DNA of 58,164 bases from Eutrophocola sp049446715 (GTDB lineage: Bacteria; Pseudomonadota; Gammaproteobacteria; Pseudomonadales; Pseudohongiellaceae): contig JBMTQX010000015.1 of assembly GCA_049446715.1 (NCBI GenBank), forward strand, positions 1 to 58,164, written 5' to 3'. The translations under genes and the position numbers were made by a program. Shown here in pieces: positions 8,509-17,107 of this stretch; within the stretch, counting starts at the first letter, position 1; each line of letters starts with the position of its first letter. The notes beneath the pieces were generated by a model, which worked only from the letters and a program-made list of their open reading frames with translations, searched no databases and was not told the DNA's origin.

Positions 8509-9318
8509 ATGTTCCGTCAACGCATTTTCCGCGAACGCCCCAGGGATAATCTCGACACGCCGGGCTTTTACCGTGCCATGAATGACTGGTACCGGACGCC
8601 ACTGGGAGAGTCTCTTCTGCAATCCGAACAGGCGCTGCTGGAGCGAACCCTGCCTCGACGCTTCGGCTATCACCTCCTGCAAATCGGTTGTGCTGATATT
8701 CCTATGTTCAGGGACAGTCCCATCGGCCACAAATTCAGTATCTCCCATGATCGTCACAGTTCGCCGAATGCCGGCGTGATTGCCAGTGGAGAGGCCATTC
8801 CGCTCCAGAATGAGTCTGTGGACTTGGTGTTGCTGCATCATGCCCTCGACTACACCGCCAACCAGCATCAGCTGCTCAGGGAAGTATCCCGCGTGTTGAT
8901 CGCCGGCGGTCATATCGTCACTGTCGGTTTCAATCCCATCAGCAGCTGGGGGGTTCGCTCGCGCTTTCCCGGGCGCAAGAAATCTCCCTGGCATGGGCGT
9001 TTGATCAGCACGTTGCGTCTGACAGACTGGCTCAAGCTGCTGGACTTCCAAGTGGAGACCATCCGCTACGGGGCCTATTCACTGCCCATCAATTCACCCG
9101 GTGTCATTCGCTATTCCGGTGTACTGGACAAACTGGCGACCCGGTTGAACTGGCCCACAGGCGGGGTATACATGATCAGTGCGCGCAAGCAGGTCCTGCC
9201 GTTAACGCCGATTCAGACATCCTGGCGCGAATTTGCCAGTGCCCATGTCGGGCTGCCCATCGCCGAAAACATCACCCGCGTTTCGCGTCACCTGACTGCC
9301 AGCAACGAAGAGCCATGA
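8509..9318 (+). CDS. Class I SAM-dependent methyltransferase (YafS-like)
   Basis: The 269-residue product resembles the methyltransferase found beside gloB and rnhA in enteric bacteria (yafS). Visible features are an N-terminal segment with WYRTPLGESLLQSE, a motif-I-like LLQIGCADIP, an acidic/Leu stretch NESVDLVLLHHALDY typical of motif IV, and LIAGGHIVTVGFNPISSWG, the post-motif of type 11 methyltransferases. The usual glycine-rich E-x-G-x-G-x-G loop is altered (QIGCAD), as in other YafS-like proteins. The substrate is unknown to me. It starts divergently from gloB and ends nine bases before rnhA, so it may be co-transcribed with it. Confidence 0.85.
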   Translation: MFRQRIFRERPRDNLDTPGFYRAMNDWYRTPLGESLLQSEQALLERTLPRRFGYHLLQIGCADIPMFRDSPIGHKFSISHDRHSSPNAGVIASGEAIPLQNESVDLVLLHHALDYTANQHQLLREVSRVLIAGGHIVTVGFNPISSWGVRSRFPGRKKSPWHGRLISTLRLTDWLKLLDFQVETIRYGAYSLPINSPGVIRYSGVLDKLATRLNWPTGGVYMISARKQVLPLTPIQTSWREFASAHVGLPIAENITRVSRHLTASNEEP

Positions 9319-9327
9319 TGTCCTGAC

Positions 9328-9765
9328 ATGAGTGAACGGGTAGAGATTTTTACAGACGGCGCCTGTCGGGGTAATCCGGGGCCCGGAGGCTGGGGGGCCA
9401 TATTGCGCTTTGGTGACCGGGAAAAGACCCTCTACGGAGGTGAAGCGGAAACGACCAATAACCGGATGGAACTGACGGCCGTGATACACGCGCTGGAGGC
9501 CCTGAAGGGTAATCGCTGGCCCGTCAGGATCACGACCGATTCAATGTATGTATTGCAGGGCATAACGGAGTGGATTGAGGGCTGGAAGCGCAAAGGCTGG
9601 CGTACTGCAAGCAAAAAACCGGTACTCAATGCGGATCTGTGGCAGACTCTGGATGCCCTGGTGCAGCAGTTTGAGATCGAATGGGAATGGGTAAAAGGTC
9701 ACAGTGGCCACCCGGAAAATGAACTTGCGGATCAGCTCGCCAACAGGGGCATAGACGAGTTATAA
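9328..9765 (+). CDS. rnhA: Ribonuclease HI
   Basis: RNase HI cleaves the RNA strand of RNA-DNA hybrids in the cytoplasm. The 145-residue protein has the catalytic carboxylates Asp10 (FTDGACRGNPGPGG), Glu48 (NNRMELTAV), Asp71 (TTDSMYV) and a final Asp in the segment GHSGHPENELADQLA; the basic protrusion WKRKGWRTASKKPV is present. The length is close to that of the E. coli enzyme (155 residues). It lies between the methyltransferase gene and dnaQ, the classic gammaproteobacterial neighbourhood. Confidence 0.97.
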   Translation: MSERVEIFTDGACRGNPGPGGWGAILRFGDREKTLYGGEAETTNNRMELTAVIHALEALKGNRWPVRITTDSMYVLQGITEWIEGWKRKGWRTASKKPVLNADLWQTLDALVQQFEIEWEWVKGHSGHPENELADQLANRGIDEL

Positions 9766-9829
9766 AACACCCGGTCACTGACATCGTAACCACCAGTAGC
9801 AGATATACAGGAATACCAACAGGCACAAT

Positions 9830-10549
9830 ATGCGGCAGATTGTTCTTGATACTGAAACCACCGGCCTGGATCCGGCCCAGGGCCACAAGATCATCGAGAT
9901 TGGCTGTGTAGAACTGGTCAATCGCCGGCTGACCGGAAATCACCTGCATGTGTATATCAACCCGCAGCGGGAAGTCGAAGCCGCGGCACTGGAAGTGCAT
10001 GGCATCACGAACGAATTCCTAGCCGACAAGCCCTTGTTCCGGGATGTCGCGAAGAGCTTTGTTGATTTTGTCGATGGCGCCGAACTGATCATCCACAACG
10101 CACCCTTTGATATTGGTTTTCTGGACCACGAACTGGCGGCCCTGAAGCAGGGTTACAAGTCTATGCACGAATATTGCCGTGTGCTGGACTCCCTGGTCAT
10201 GGCTCGCAAGAAGCATCCCGGGCAGAAGAACAACCTGGATGCCCTGTGCAAACGCTACATGGTCGACAACACCCAGCGTGAACTGCATGGTGCATTGCTG
10301 GATGCCGAGATTCTGGCTGATGTATACCTGATGATGACTGGCGGGCAATCGAGCCTGTTACTGGGTGGCGAGGATAATAATGGTCAGCAAACGGAAGTGT
10401 CCCACCAGAAGCTGTCGGCCAATCGTAACCCCCTGAAAGTCATACGGGCTACGGAAGCAGAATTGGCGGCCCATGAGGCACGCCTGCAAGCGATCGACAA
10501 GACGGCTGCGGAGGGCTGTCTCTGGCTGCACAACGAGATACAACACTAA
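9830..10549 (+). CDS. dnaQ: DNA polymerase III epsilon subunit (3'-5' proofreading exonuclease)
   Basis: Proofreading subunit of the replicative polymerase. The 239-residue protein has the three exonuclease motifs of the DEDDh family: LDTETTGLDP (Exo I), HNAPFDIGFLDHE (Exo II) and HGALLDAEILADVYL (Exo III with its His and Asp). The C-terminal tail that binds the alpha subunit is present. It follows rnhA by 64 bases on the same strand, whereas in E. coli the two are divergent, so here they could share a transcript. Confidence 0.96.
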   Translation: MRQIVLDTETTGLDPAQGHKIIEIGCVELVNRRLTGNHLHVYINPQREVEAAALEVHGITNEFLADKPLFRDVAKSFVDFVDGAELIIHNAPFDIGFLDHELAALKQGYKSMHEYCRVLDSLVMARKKHPGQKNNLDALCKRYMVDNTQRELHGALLDAEILADVYLMMTGGQSSLLLGGEDNNGQQTEVSHQKLSANRNPLKVIRATEAELAAHEARLQAIDKTAAEGCLWLHNEIQH

Positions 10550-10550
10550 A

Positions 10551-10568
10551 GCCCTGGCAGGGCGGTAT
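10551..10568 (+). terminator. Short hairpin after dnaQ
   Basis: GCCCT (10551-10555) and AGGGC (10559-10563) form a five-pair stem with a GGC loop one base after the dnaQ stop, followed by GGTATTTT. The stem is short and the T-run imperfect, so this is a weak call. Confidence 0.35.
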
Positions 10569-10590
10569 TTTCATGAAGTGCATTCGGCCC

Positions 10591-10618
10591 TTGCATATAC
10601 TTTTATGCCGTCTATTTT
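10591..10618 (+). promoter_or_regulatory. Candidate promoter for the ion transporter gene
   Basis: TTGCAT (10591-10596), a 16-base spacer and TATTTT (10613-10618) lie in an AT-rich stretch 47-74 bases before the transporter ATG. Match to sigma70 consensus is moderate. Confidence 0.35.
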
Positions 10619-10664
10619 AAATAACCTCCTTAATTTCAGATCGTCAAAATTATAAGAATTTCCT

Positions 10665-12041
10665 ATGGAAGTGCTCGAAATCGATACTGCCATGATGGTA
10701 TCCGGCATCATTCTGGTCCTTACTTTCATCGGTATTTTTACCGAGGGTGTACACGTTCTTCACCGTGCCAAGTTCGCCCTTGGGGGTGCCGGCGCCACGG
10801 TGCTGTCGGGTCAGTACTTAGGCTTTTACAGCCCGGAACTGGCCATTGAGGCGATCGACTGGAATGTGATCTTGCTGGGCGCCATGCTGACCATTGTGGC
10901 CATCATGATTCCTACCGGTGGTTTTCAGATGCTGGCCTACAAGATTGCCGATCTCAGCAAGGGGCGTCTGTTTCTGCTGCTGGCCATGATGGGTACCCTG
11001 GTGACTGTTCTTTCACTGCTGCTTGATAACGTCACCACGGTGGTGATTTTCGGACCGCTGATCATTCTGATCTGCCGCTCCATGAAAGTCAGTCCGATAC
11101 CCTACCTCTTGGCAGCAGCACTGCTGTCTGATACCGGCGGTGTCGCCACTCTCGTGGGTGACCCACCCAGCCTAATGAGCGGTTCCGCGGCTGGTATCGG
11201 TTTCAATACCTTCTTCTATCACATGGGCGGCATCGTCTTTGTGGCCTGGATCGCGACCCTGTTCTTCATGAAGGTCCTCTTCAAGAAGGAACTTTCCGTG
11301 ACTCCCCCACTGCAGGACTTCAGCCAGCAGGAAGAACTCAAGGATCCATATTCCTGGAAAGTTTCCCTGATCGTGCTCAGCATCATGGTGGTGGGTTTCG
11401 TCCTGCATCGCACTCTGCACTGGGAAGCCTGGTTCGTGGCCGGTCTCGGCCTGACCCTGCTGGTCTTCTTCGGCAAGGACGTGGACATGGATGAGCATTT
11501 CGCCGATGTCGAGCTGACCCTGCTCTTGTTCTTTATGGCCCTGTTCATCATTGTCCGTGGTGTTGAACACAGCAAGTTCCTGGAATACATTGGCCAGTTC
11601 ATCCTGCCGTTTGTGCGTGAAGACCTGCTGACTGCCTGTATCCTGCTGATGTGGGTAGCGGCCTTCCTGTCAGCCTTCATCGACAACATTCCGTCCACGG
11701 CTGCCATGATTCCGATCATTCTCGGGCTGGAACAGCAGGGCGTGAACGTCAATGCGCTCTGGTGGGCGCTTGCCGCCGGTGTGGGTATGGGCGGTAACGG
11801 CAGTCACCTGGGTTCCACGGTCAACGTCTTCATCGTGACCATCTCCGAGAAGCTGGCCAAGGACGAAGGCAATCCCAACCTGGCAATTACCCCGGGTCTG
11901 TGGTTTCGCAAGGGTTCGCCGGTCATGGTCCTGCCCCTGATTATCTGTTCGATCAGCATGACAGTATTCTTTGACTTCTATGCCAACCCGGAAACCAATA
12001 TTGATGATCCCACTACCGCCAGGGTGGAAATGGACGCCTAA
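10665..12041 (+). CDS. ArsB/NhaD-family ion transporter (probable Na+/H+ antiporter)
   Basis: The 458-residue protein is almost entirely hydrophobic, with about eleven or twelve membrane segments. DNVTTVVIFGPL and SDTGGVATLVGDPPSLM are hallmark segments of the ion transporter superfamily that includes ArsB and NhaD, repeated in inverted form as FIDNIPSTAAMIPI and GVGMGGNGSHLGSTVN. I infer Na+/H+ exchange or anion transport at the inner membrane; the sequence alone does not fix the substrate, and no arsenic-resistance gene is nearby. Start is ATG 10665; the upstream AAGAA is a weak ribosome site. It appears to be a single-gene unit before sohB. Confidence 0.85.
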   Translation: MEVLEIDTAMMVSGIILVLTFIGIFTEGVHVLHRAKFALGGAGATVLSGQYLGFYSPELAIEAIDWNVILLGAMLTIVAIMIPTGGFQMLAYKIADLSKGRLFLLLAMMGTLVTVLSLLLDNVTTVVIFGPLIILICRSMKVSPIPYLLAAALLSDTGGVATLVGDPPSLMSGSAAGIGFNTFFYHMGGIVFVAWIATLFFMKVLFKKELSVTPPLQDFSQQEELKDPYSWKVSLIVLSIMVVGFVLHRTLHWEAWFVAGLGLTLLVFFGKDVDMDEHFADVELTLLLFFMALFIIVRGVEHSKFLEYIGQFILPFVREDLLTACILLMWVAAFLSAFIDNIPSTAAMIPIILGLEQQGVNVNALWWALAAGVGMGGNGSHLGSTVNVFIVTISEKLAKDEGNPNLAITPGLWFRKGSPVMVLPLIICSISMTVFFDFYANPETNIDDPTTARVEMDA

Positions 12042-12166
12042 CATTAAGCATGAAACTCATCAAGTCAGGGCCTGCTTCACGGACCCTATCTCTTTAGTCC
12101 ATCAAATGCCGCATCCTTCTGTTACACTGACTGTCAAAATCATTCACCTGATTGTGGAGCCCATCC

Positions 12167-13216
12167 GTGCAATTTCTCGCTGAATACGGCCTCTTCTTGG
12201 CCAAAACCGTCACAGTTGTCCTTGCCATTCTGATCATCATGGCCGCTGCCGTTGCCAATACCATGAAACAGAAGAAAGAAGGCAAGGGCAATATTGTGGT
12301 GACCCATCTGAACAAGGAGCTGGAGGGTTTTCGCGACACCATCCGCAAGGAAGTGGATGATGAGAGCACGCTGAAACTGGCTGCCAAGGCAGAAAGGAAG
12401 AAAGCCAAGGCGGAGAAGAAAGCCCGTAATAAATCTGATCCTGCGGACAGTCGCGACCGTCTTTATGTCATCGATTTCAATGGCGATCCCAAAGCATCCC
12501 AGGCCGATGAATTGCGCCTGGCGATTACTGCCGTGTTGTCCGTTGTGCGCGAAGGACATGATGAAATCCTGCTGCGTCTGGAAAGCCCCGGCGGCATGGT
12601 GCATGCCTACGGCCTGGCGGCCTCGCAGTTGCATCGCATTCGCAGTCGTAACATCCCGTTGACCATTTGTGTGGACAAGGTCGCTGCCAGCGGTGGCTAC
12701 ATGATGGCTTGCGTGGCCAACAAGATCGTCGCAGCCCCTTTTGCCTATATCGGCTCCATCGGTGTGGTCGTCCAGCTGCCGAACTTCAACCGACTGCTGC
12801 GCGACAAGCACGTGGATTATGAAATGATTACGGCCGGTGACCACAAGCGTACTCTCACTATGTTCGGCGAGAATACGGAGAAAGGGCGCCAGAAAATGGC
12901 TGAGGATGTCCAGGAAGTACACCAGCTCTTCAAGAACTTCATTCGTGAATCACGCCCTGACATGGACATCGACAAGCTGGCCACAGGCGAGACCTGGCAG
13001 GGCATTCGCGCCCGCGAATTGGGTCTGGTTGATGAGATCGGCACCAGTGATGAAGTCATCATGGCAGTCTGTGATACACGGGATGTGTATCACGTGGCCT
13101 ACGAGAAACGCAAAAAGCTGGCCGACAAGTTTGGCGGCATGCTGGAAGGCGCGCTGGACAATACCCTGCTGCGCTGGCTCCAGCGCTCACGCAACAAGGA
13201 CGAACTGATTTCCTGA
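12167..13216 (+). CDS. sohB: Inner-membrane peptidase of the S49 family (SohB-like)
   Basis: SohB is a membrane-bound serine protease related to signal peptide peptidase SppA. The frame is open from 12152, but GTG 12167 follows GGAG by seven bases and gives the conserved N-terminus (V/M)QFLAEYGLFLAKTV, so I use it; the product is 349 residues. After one N-terminal membrane helix and a charged Lys/Ala-rich linker comes the protease domain, with the probable Ser nucleophile at residue 175 (KVAASGGYMMAC) and Lys general base at residue 227 (AGDHKRTLTMFG). It converges on the DUF934 gene with only four bases between stop codons. Confidence 0.93.
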   Translation: MQFLAEYGLFLAKTVTVVLAILIIMAAAVANTMKQKKEGKGNIVVTHLNKELEGFRDTIRKEVDDESTLKLAAKAERKKAKAEKKARNKSDPADSRDRLYVIDFNGDPKASQADELRLAITAVLSVVREGHDEILLRLESPGGMVHAYGLAASQLHRIRSRNIPLTICVDKVAASGGYMMACVANKIVAAPFAYIGSIGVVVQLPNFNRLLRDKHVDYEMITAGDHKRTLTMFGENTEKGRQKMAEDVQEVHQLFKNFIRESRPDMDIDKLATGETWQGIRARELGLVDEIGTSDEVIMAVCDTRDVYHVAYEKRKKLADKFGGMLEGALDNTLLRWLQRSRNKDELIS

Positions 13217-13220
13217 GCGG

Positions 13221-13730
13221 CTATGCCTGGCGGCGGCGGAACAGGGGGGTGGGTTCTGTCACCGTGCTCTGGTAGTTGGTGGTGAAATCCGTAAACGCGG
13301 ACAAGGCTGTGGCGACATCTTCCCCTTCGGCCAATTCGAAGCTGTCAAAGCCGCACCGCTGCATGTAAAACAACTGATCGCGGTGGATATCCCCAACGGC
13401 GCGTAATTCTCCCTTGAAGTCCAGGCGTTCGCGCAGGATGGCCGCCGTGGAAAAAGGGCGGCCATCACGGAACACTGGGAAATCCAGTGCGATGAGGGGC
13501 AGGTTTGCCGCTTCATCACCCAGTTCGTAAGGATCATCTTCGCTGTCGAGCCAAACTCCGATACTTTTGTCGGAAGCCGTCAGCGAGTCCTTTTCTGCCA
13601 TCCACATGGCGAGCGGCACGATGACCTGGGCGCCGGTATCAGCCCCCAGAACGCTGTCGGCAGCGGTTTCCATGGTGACCCGTTCCCAGGTGTTGTCGGC
13701 GACGGCGCCGTTCTTAATCAGCTGTGGCAT
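13221..13730 (-). CDS. DUF934 protein associated with sulfite reductase
   Basis: The 169-residue product (MPQLIKNGAVADNTWERV at the start) belongs to the DUF934 family, repeatedly found directly downstream of assimilatory sulfite reductase in proteobacteria. Visible conserved parts are GVWLDSEDDPYEL, LPLIALDFPVFRDGRPFS, AAILRERLDFKGELRAVGDIHRD-like text and MQRCGFDSFELAEGED. The start ATG lies 17 bases inside the end of cysI, in another frame, which implies translational coupling. The frame is open further upstream, but only the MPQLIK start fits the family. The biochemical role is not known to me; by context it serves sulfite reduction. Confidence 0.88.
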   Translation of the reverse strand: MPQLIKNGAVADNTWERVTMETAADSVLGADTGAQVIVPLAMWMAEKDSLTASDKSIGVWLDSEDDPYELGDEAANLPLIALDFPVFRDGRPFSTAAILRERLDFKGELRAVGDIHRDQLFYMQRCGFDSFELAEGEDVATALSAFTDFTTNYQSTVTEPTPLFRRRQA

Positions 13731-15372
13731 AGACACGCTCCTTGTAGGGATCGATACCGAGACGGTTGTAGGTGGCCAGGAAGGTTTCCCCGTCCTCGCG
13801 GTTTTCCAGGTAGACATCGATAATCTTAGCGATCACCTCGGGCATGTCTTCCTGGGCAAATGACGGACCGAGCACCTTGCCGATGGCGGTTTCCCGGTCG
13901 GCAGCGCCACCCAAGGTCACTTGGTAGAACTCTTCGCCTTTCTTGTCGACACCGAGAATGCCGATATTGCCGACATGGTGATGGCCACAGGCATTCATGC
14001 AACCGGAAATGTTGAGGGTGATGTCACCGATATTTTTCAGTGTGTCGTAGTCGTCAAAACGACGCTGGATGGCTTCGGCAATCGGAATCGACTTGGCATT
14101 GGCCAGAGAGCAGAAATCGCCGCCCGGGCAGCAGATAATGTCGTTTAGCATGCCCAGGTACGGTGTGGCCAGGGCTTCCTGCTTGCAGGCACGATACAGC
14201 TCATAGAGGTCACTGACGCGAACATCGGCCAGTACCACGTTCTGTTCATGGGTCACACGAATCTCGCCAAAGGAATACCTGTCGGCCAGATCGGCAATGA
14301 ACTCCATCTGGCCGTCGGTGACATCGCCTGGAGCAACGCCGGTTTCTTTCAGGCAGAGCGTGACAATACGATAGCCCGACTTTATGTGTTGGGCCACGTT
14401 ACGCTCAAGCCAATGATGAAAGAGCAGGTCGGTATTGGCGGCTTCTGCCACGGCATTGTCGGTATCGGGCAGGTCTTCATACGCCGGATCCTTGAAATAG
14501 GCCTTGCAGCGATCCACTTCTTCCTGGGTCAGAGTGGCGGGGCCATCCTTGTCATGCCGGTATTCGGTTTCCACTTTTTCGCGGAAGGCATCGGCACCGA
14601 TTTCCTTGACCAGAATCTTGATACGGGCCTTGTACTTGTTGTCTCGACGGCCAAAGCGGTTGTAGACCCGCATGATGGCATCGAGATAACTGAGCAGGTG
14701 CTGCCAGGGCAGGAATTCGTTGATCACGGAACCGATGACCGGCGTGCGGCCGAGGCCGCCGCCAACCAGCACCTGGAAGCCGATCTCGCCCTGGTCGTTT
14801 TTCTTGATGTACAAACCGATGTCATGCACCTGGGTGGCCGCCTGATCGTTGGCAGTACCACACACGGCAATCTTGAATTTGCGCGGCAGGTAGGCGAATT
14901 CCGGGTGGAAAGTGGACCACTGGCGAATGATTTCGCACCAGGGACGGCTGTCCTCGATTTCATCGGGCGCAACACCGGCGAACTGGTCCGTAGTGGTGTT
15001 GCGAATGCAGTTGCCGCTGGTCTGGATGGCATGCATTTCCACTTCAGCCAGTTCGGCCAGCAGGTCAGGGACCTGTTCGAGTTGCGGCCAGTTGTACTGG
15101 ATATTCTGGCGCGTGGAAAAGTGCGCATAGCCCTTGTCGTAATCGCGGGCAATGGAGGCCAGTTTGCGCAACTGCCGCGAAGACAACATGCCATAGGGTA
15201 TGGCCACACGCAGCATGGGGGCAAGGCGCTGGATGTAGAGGCCGTTCTGGAGGCGCAGTGGCAGAAACTGCTCAGGTGTCAGTTTGCCGTTAAGAAAGCG
15301 TTGGGTCTGGTCACGGAATTGCCTGATGCGATCCTGCAGCATCTGGTGGTCGTATTTGTCGTAAATATACAT
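13714..15372 (-). CDS. cysI: Assimilatory sulfite reductase, siroheme/[4Fe-4S] subunit (CysI/NirA family)
   Basis: Catalyses six-electron reduction of sulfite to sulfide in cysteine synthesis. The 552-residue protein opens MYIYDKYDHQMLQDRIRQF, has the ferredoxin-like half-domain (FLPLRLQNGLYIQRLAPMLR), the siroheme pocket (HFSTRQNIQYNW, QTSGNCIRNTT) and the four cluster ligands in CCPGGDFCSL (C-x5-C) and ISGCMNACGHHH (C-x3-C). The type matches the stand-alone CysI of Pseudomonas, which pairs with a DUF934 gene as here, rather than enteric CysI/CysJ; nitrite reductase is the main alternative. The two genes form a minus-strand operon with a 17-base overlap. Confidence 0.92.
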   Translation of the reverse strand: MYIYDKYDHQMLQDRIRQFRDQTQRFLNGKLTPEQFLPLRLQNGLYIQRLAPMLRVAIPYGMLSSRQLRKLASIARDYDKGYAHFSTRQNIQYNWPQLEQVPDLLAELAEVEMHAIQTSGNCIRNTTTDQFAGVAPDEIEDSRPWCEIIRQWSTFHPEFAYLPRKFKIAVCGTANDQAATQVHDIGLYIKKNDQGEIGFQVLVGGGLGRTPVIGSVINEFLPWQHLLSYLDAIMRVYNRFGRRDNKYKARIKILVKEIGADAFREKVETEYRHDKDGPATLTQEEVDRCKAYFKDPAYEDLPDTDNAVAEAANTDLLFHHWLERNVAQHIKSGYRIVTLCLKETGVAPGDVTDGQMEFIADLADRYSFGEIRVTHEQNVVLADVRVSDLYELYRACKQEALATPYLGMLNDIICCPGGDFCSLANAKSIPIAEAIQRRFDDYDTLKNIGDITLNISGCMNACGHHHVGNIGILGVDKKGEEFYQVTLGGAADRETAIGKVLGPSFAQEDMPEVIAKIIDVYLENREDGETFLATYNRLGIDPYKERVYATAD

Positions 15373-15680
15373 GGTTCAACCCGGGTAATAGTGCGGTTGA
15401 CTACCCCGGTGAAACGTCAGCCGGGACGGTCGGATTCAAGGTTCGCGATGATACTACGACACCGGTATCAGTACCATGGGCAAGTCATTGAAGTCGCTGA
15501 ATAAACTGATACTTTGTAGGGTCTTGTTTTGCTATATTTGCTGGCATGGCCGACAATACAGTTACGGCACCGAACGCTGACCTTTAAGCAGGGTTTGGCG
15601 ACGCCCTATAGGGGATTCAGCCCTGTTCGTTAATCATCACGACCAACCCTACAATCGACAATTCAGGACCTCCAATAGCC
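15373..15680. other. Divergent intergenic region cysI/nfuA
   Basis: These 308 bases separate divergent cysI and nfuA and contain no convincing gene. A weak promoter candidate toward nfuA is TTGAAG (15489-15494), a 16-base spacer and TACTTT. GGTATCAGTACC at 15464-15475 is a short palindrome that could be an operator. I could not match CysB or IscR consensus sites with confidence. Confidence 0.4.
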
Positions 15681-16262
15681 ATGATCGAAATCACTGAGTC
15701 AGGCCAGACCTATCTCAAGCAACTGCTCGACAAACAGGATTGCGAAGGCATTGCCATTCGCGTATTCGTGCTCGATGGCGGTACGCCGAAAGCGGAAACC
15801 TGTATCGCCTTTTGCCGGCCCGGCGAAGAACAGCCCGATGATGAAGTGTTTGACTACACCGGGTTTCGCTCTTTTGTGGAAAAAAAGAGCAAGCAGTACC
15901 TGGAAGAAGCCGTGGTGGATTTTGCCAAGGACAGTATGGGGGGGCAGTTGACCATCCGGGCACCCAATTCCCGCATGCCGAAAATCACGGATGACAGCAC
16001 GCTGGAAGACAGGATCAATTACATCCTTTACAACGAAATCAATCCCGGCCTTTCAGCCCATGGTGGGTTTATCAGCCTGGAGGAAGTGACAGGAGACGGC
16101 ATTGTGATCCTGCGTTTTGGCGGCGGTTGCCAGGGCTGCGGCATGGTCGATGTCACCCTGAAGGAAGGGGTGGAAAGCACCCTCAAGGCTCAGCTGCCGC
16201 AGATCAAGGAGATCCGTGATGTCACGGACCACTCCATTGATGACAACGCCTATTACAAGTAA
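15681..16262 (+). CDS. nfuA: Fe-S biogenesis protein NfuA
   Basis: NfuA carries and delivers [4Fe-4S] clusters to target enzymes, especially under iron or oxidative stress. The 193-residue protein has an N-terminal A-type-carrier-like domain (MIEITESGQTYLKQLL) without the usual ligand cysteines and a C-terminal Nfu domain with the C-x-x-C motif GGGCQGCGM (Cys150 and Cys153). Length agrees with E. coli NfuA (191 residues). Its clients could include the [4Fe-4S] sulfite reductase next door and the many Fe-S subunits of the nuo operon, but this is inference. The next gene starts 15 bases later. Confidence 0.96.
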   Translation: MIEITESGQTYLKQLLDKQDCEGIAIRVFVLDGGTPKAETCIAFCRPGEEQPDDEVFDYTGFRSFVEKKSKQYLEEAVVDFAKDSMGGQLTIRAPNSRMPKITDDSTLEDRINYILYNEINPGLSAHGGFISLEEVTGDGIVILRFGGGCQGCGMVDVTLKEGVESTLKAQLPQIKEIRDVTDHSIDDNAYYK

Positions 16263-16277
16263 GGAGACCCGGCGCGC

Positions 16278-17021
16278 ATGATCATCGGCATTATCGGCGG
16301 CAGCGGTTTCTATAGCCTCAGCGGCAGCGATAATGTCGACACGGTTACCCAGGACACCCCCTGGAGTGACATGCCTGTCATCCTCAGTCGTGAATCACTG
16401 GCCGGCACAGACGTGCTGTTCCTGCCGCGCCATGGCAGCACGCACGGTATTCCGCCACATCGCATCAACTACCGCGCCAACATCCAGGCCCTCAAAGCAG
16501 CCGGCGCGGATGCGGTGTTCGCCGTCAATGTCGTTGGCGGTATTACCCCGGAGATGGCTCCAGGCCATCTTGTCGTCCCTGACCAGATCATTGATTACAC
16601 CTGGGGCAGGGCACATACCTTTTTCGATGTCCTAGAAAGCGTCGACAACCACATCGATTTCACCTGGCCTTATGACACAACCCTACGCAAGGCCCTAACA
16701 CAGGCTGCAGAACGGCTTGGACTGCCTTGCAGTCATGGCGGGGTTTACGGGTGTACACAAGGTCCGCGGCTGGAATCGGCCGCTGAAATCAGGCGCCTGC
16801 AGCGCGATGGCTGCGATATCGTCGGGATGACGGGCATGCCTGAAGCGGCGCTGGCACGTGAGTTGGACTTGCCGTATGCCAGTATTGCCCTGGTAGTGAA
16901 CTGGGCAGCAGGGGTCATAGATACAGCCATCACCTTTGACGACATCCATGCCATCCTGGCGACAGGCATCGACGACGTCCGCCGGTTGCTGGCTGAAGCG
17001 ATCACTCTGACAACTGCCTGA
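16278..17021 (+). CDS. S-methyl-5'-thioinosine phosphorylase
   Basis: The 247-residue protein is a family-2 purine nucleoside phosphorylase of the MTA phosphorylase group: IIGGSGFY at the start, LPRHGSTHGIPPHRINYRAN for phosphate binding, and VNVVGGITPEM. The segment IVGMTGMPEAALARELDLPY carries MTGMPEA where MTA phosphorylases usually have MTTMPE, the change reported for Pseudomonas thioinosine phosphorylase. The reaction releases hypoxanthine and 5-methylthioribose 1-phosphate in methionine salvage. It would need MTA deaminase elsewhere in the genome. A hairpin covers its stop codon. Confidence 0.9.
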   Translation: MIIGIIGGSGFYSLSGSDNVDTVTQDTPWSDMPVILSRESLAGTDVLFLPRHGSTHGIPPHRINYRANIQALKAAGADAVFAVNVVGGITPEMAPGHLVVPDQIIDYTWGRAHTFFDVLESVDNHIDFTWPYDTTLRKALTQAAERLGLPCSHGGVYGCTQGPRLESAAEIRRLQRDGCDIVGMTGMPEAALARELDLPYASIALVVNWAAGVIDTAITFDDIHAILATGIDDVRRLLAEAITLTTA

Positions 17022-17037
17022 AAGGCAGTTCATTTCT
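17012..17037 (+). terminator. Rho-independent-like terminator at the end of the phosphorylase gene
   Basis: AACTGCCT (17012-17019) and AGGCAGTT (17023-17030) form a perfect eight-pair stem around a GAA loop, followed by CATTTCT. The phosphorylase stop codon (17019-17021) is inside the hairpin. It separates this gene from the convergent csiV gene. Confidence 0.6.
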
Positions 17038-17107
17038 CCCACACGGTTTTTACCAGCCTGATGTCGGCGCCTGCCAGCCGCGCGCTGGGTTCGACGCAAG
17101 CACGGCC

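Noticed and set aside
15373..15480. IscR- or CysB-like sites between cysI and nfuA
   Set aside because: TTGACTA-like text is present, but the full dyad needed for either regulator is not.
14248..15504. Long plus-strand open frame (418 codons) opposite cysI
   Set aside because: It is antisense to cysI, whose cofactor motifs are complete; the translated product has no recognisable domain, so it reflects codon bias of the real gene.
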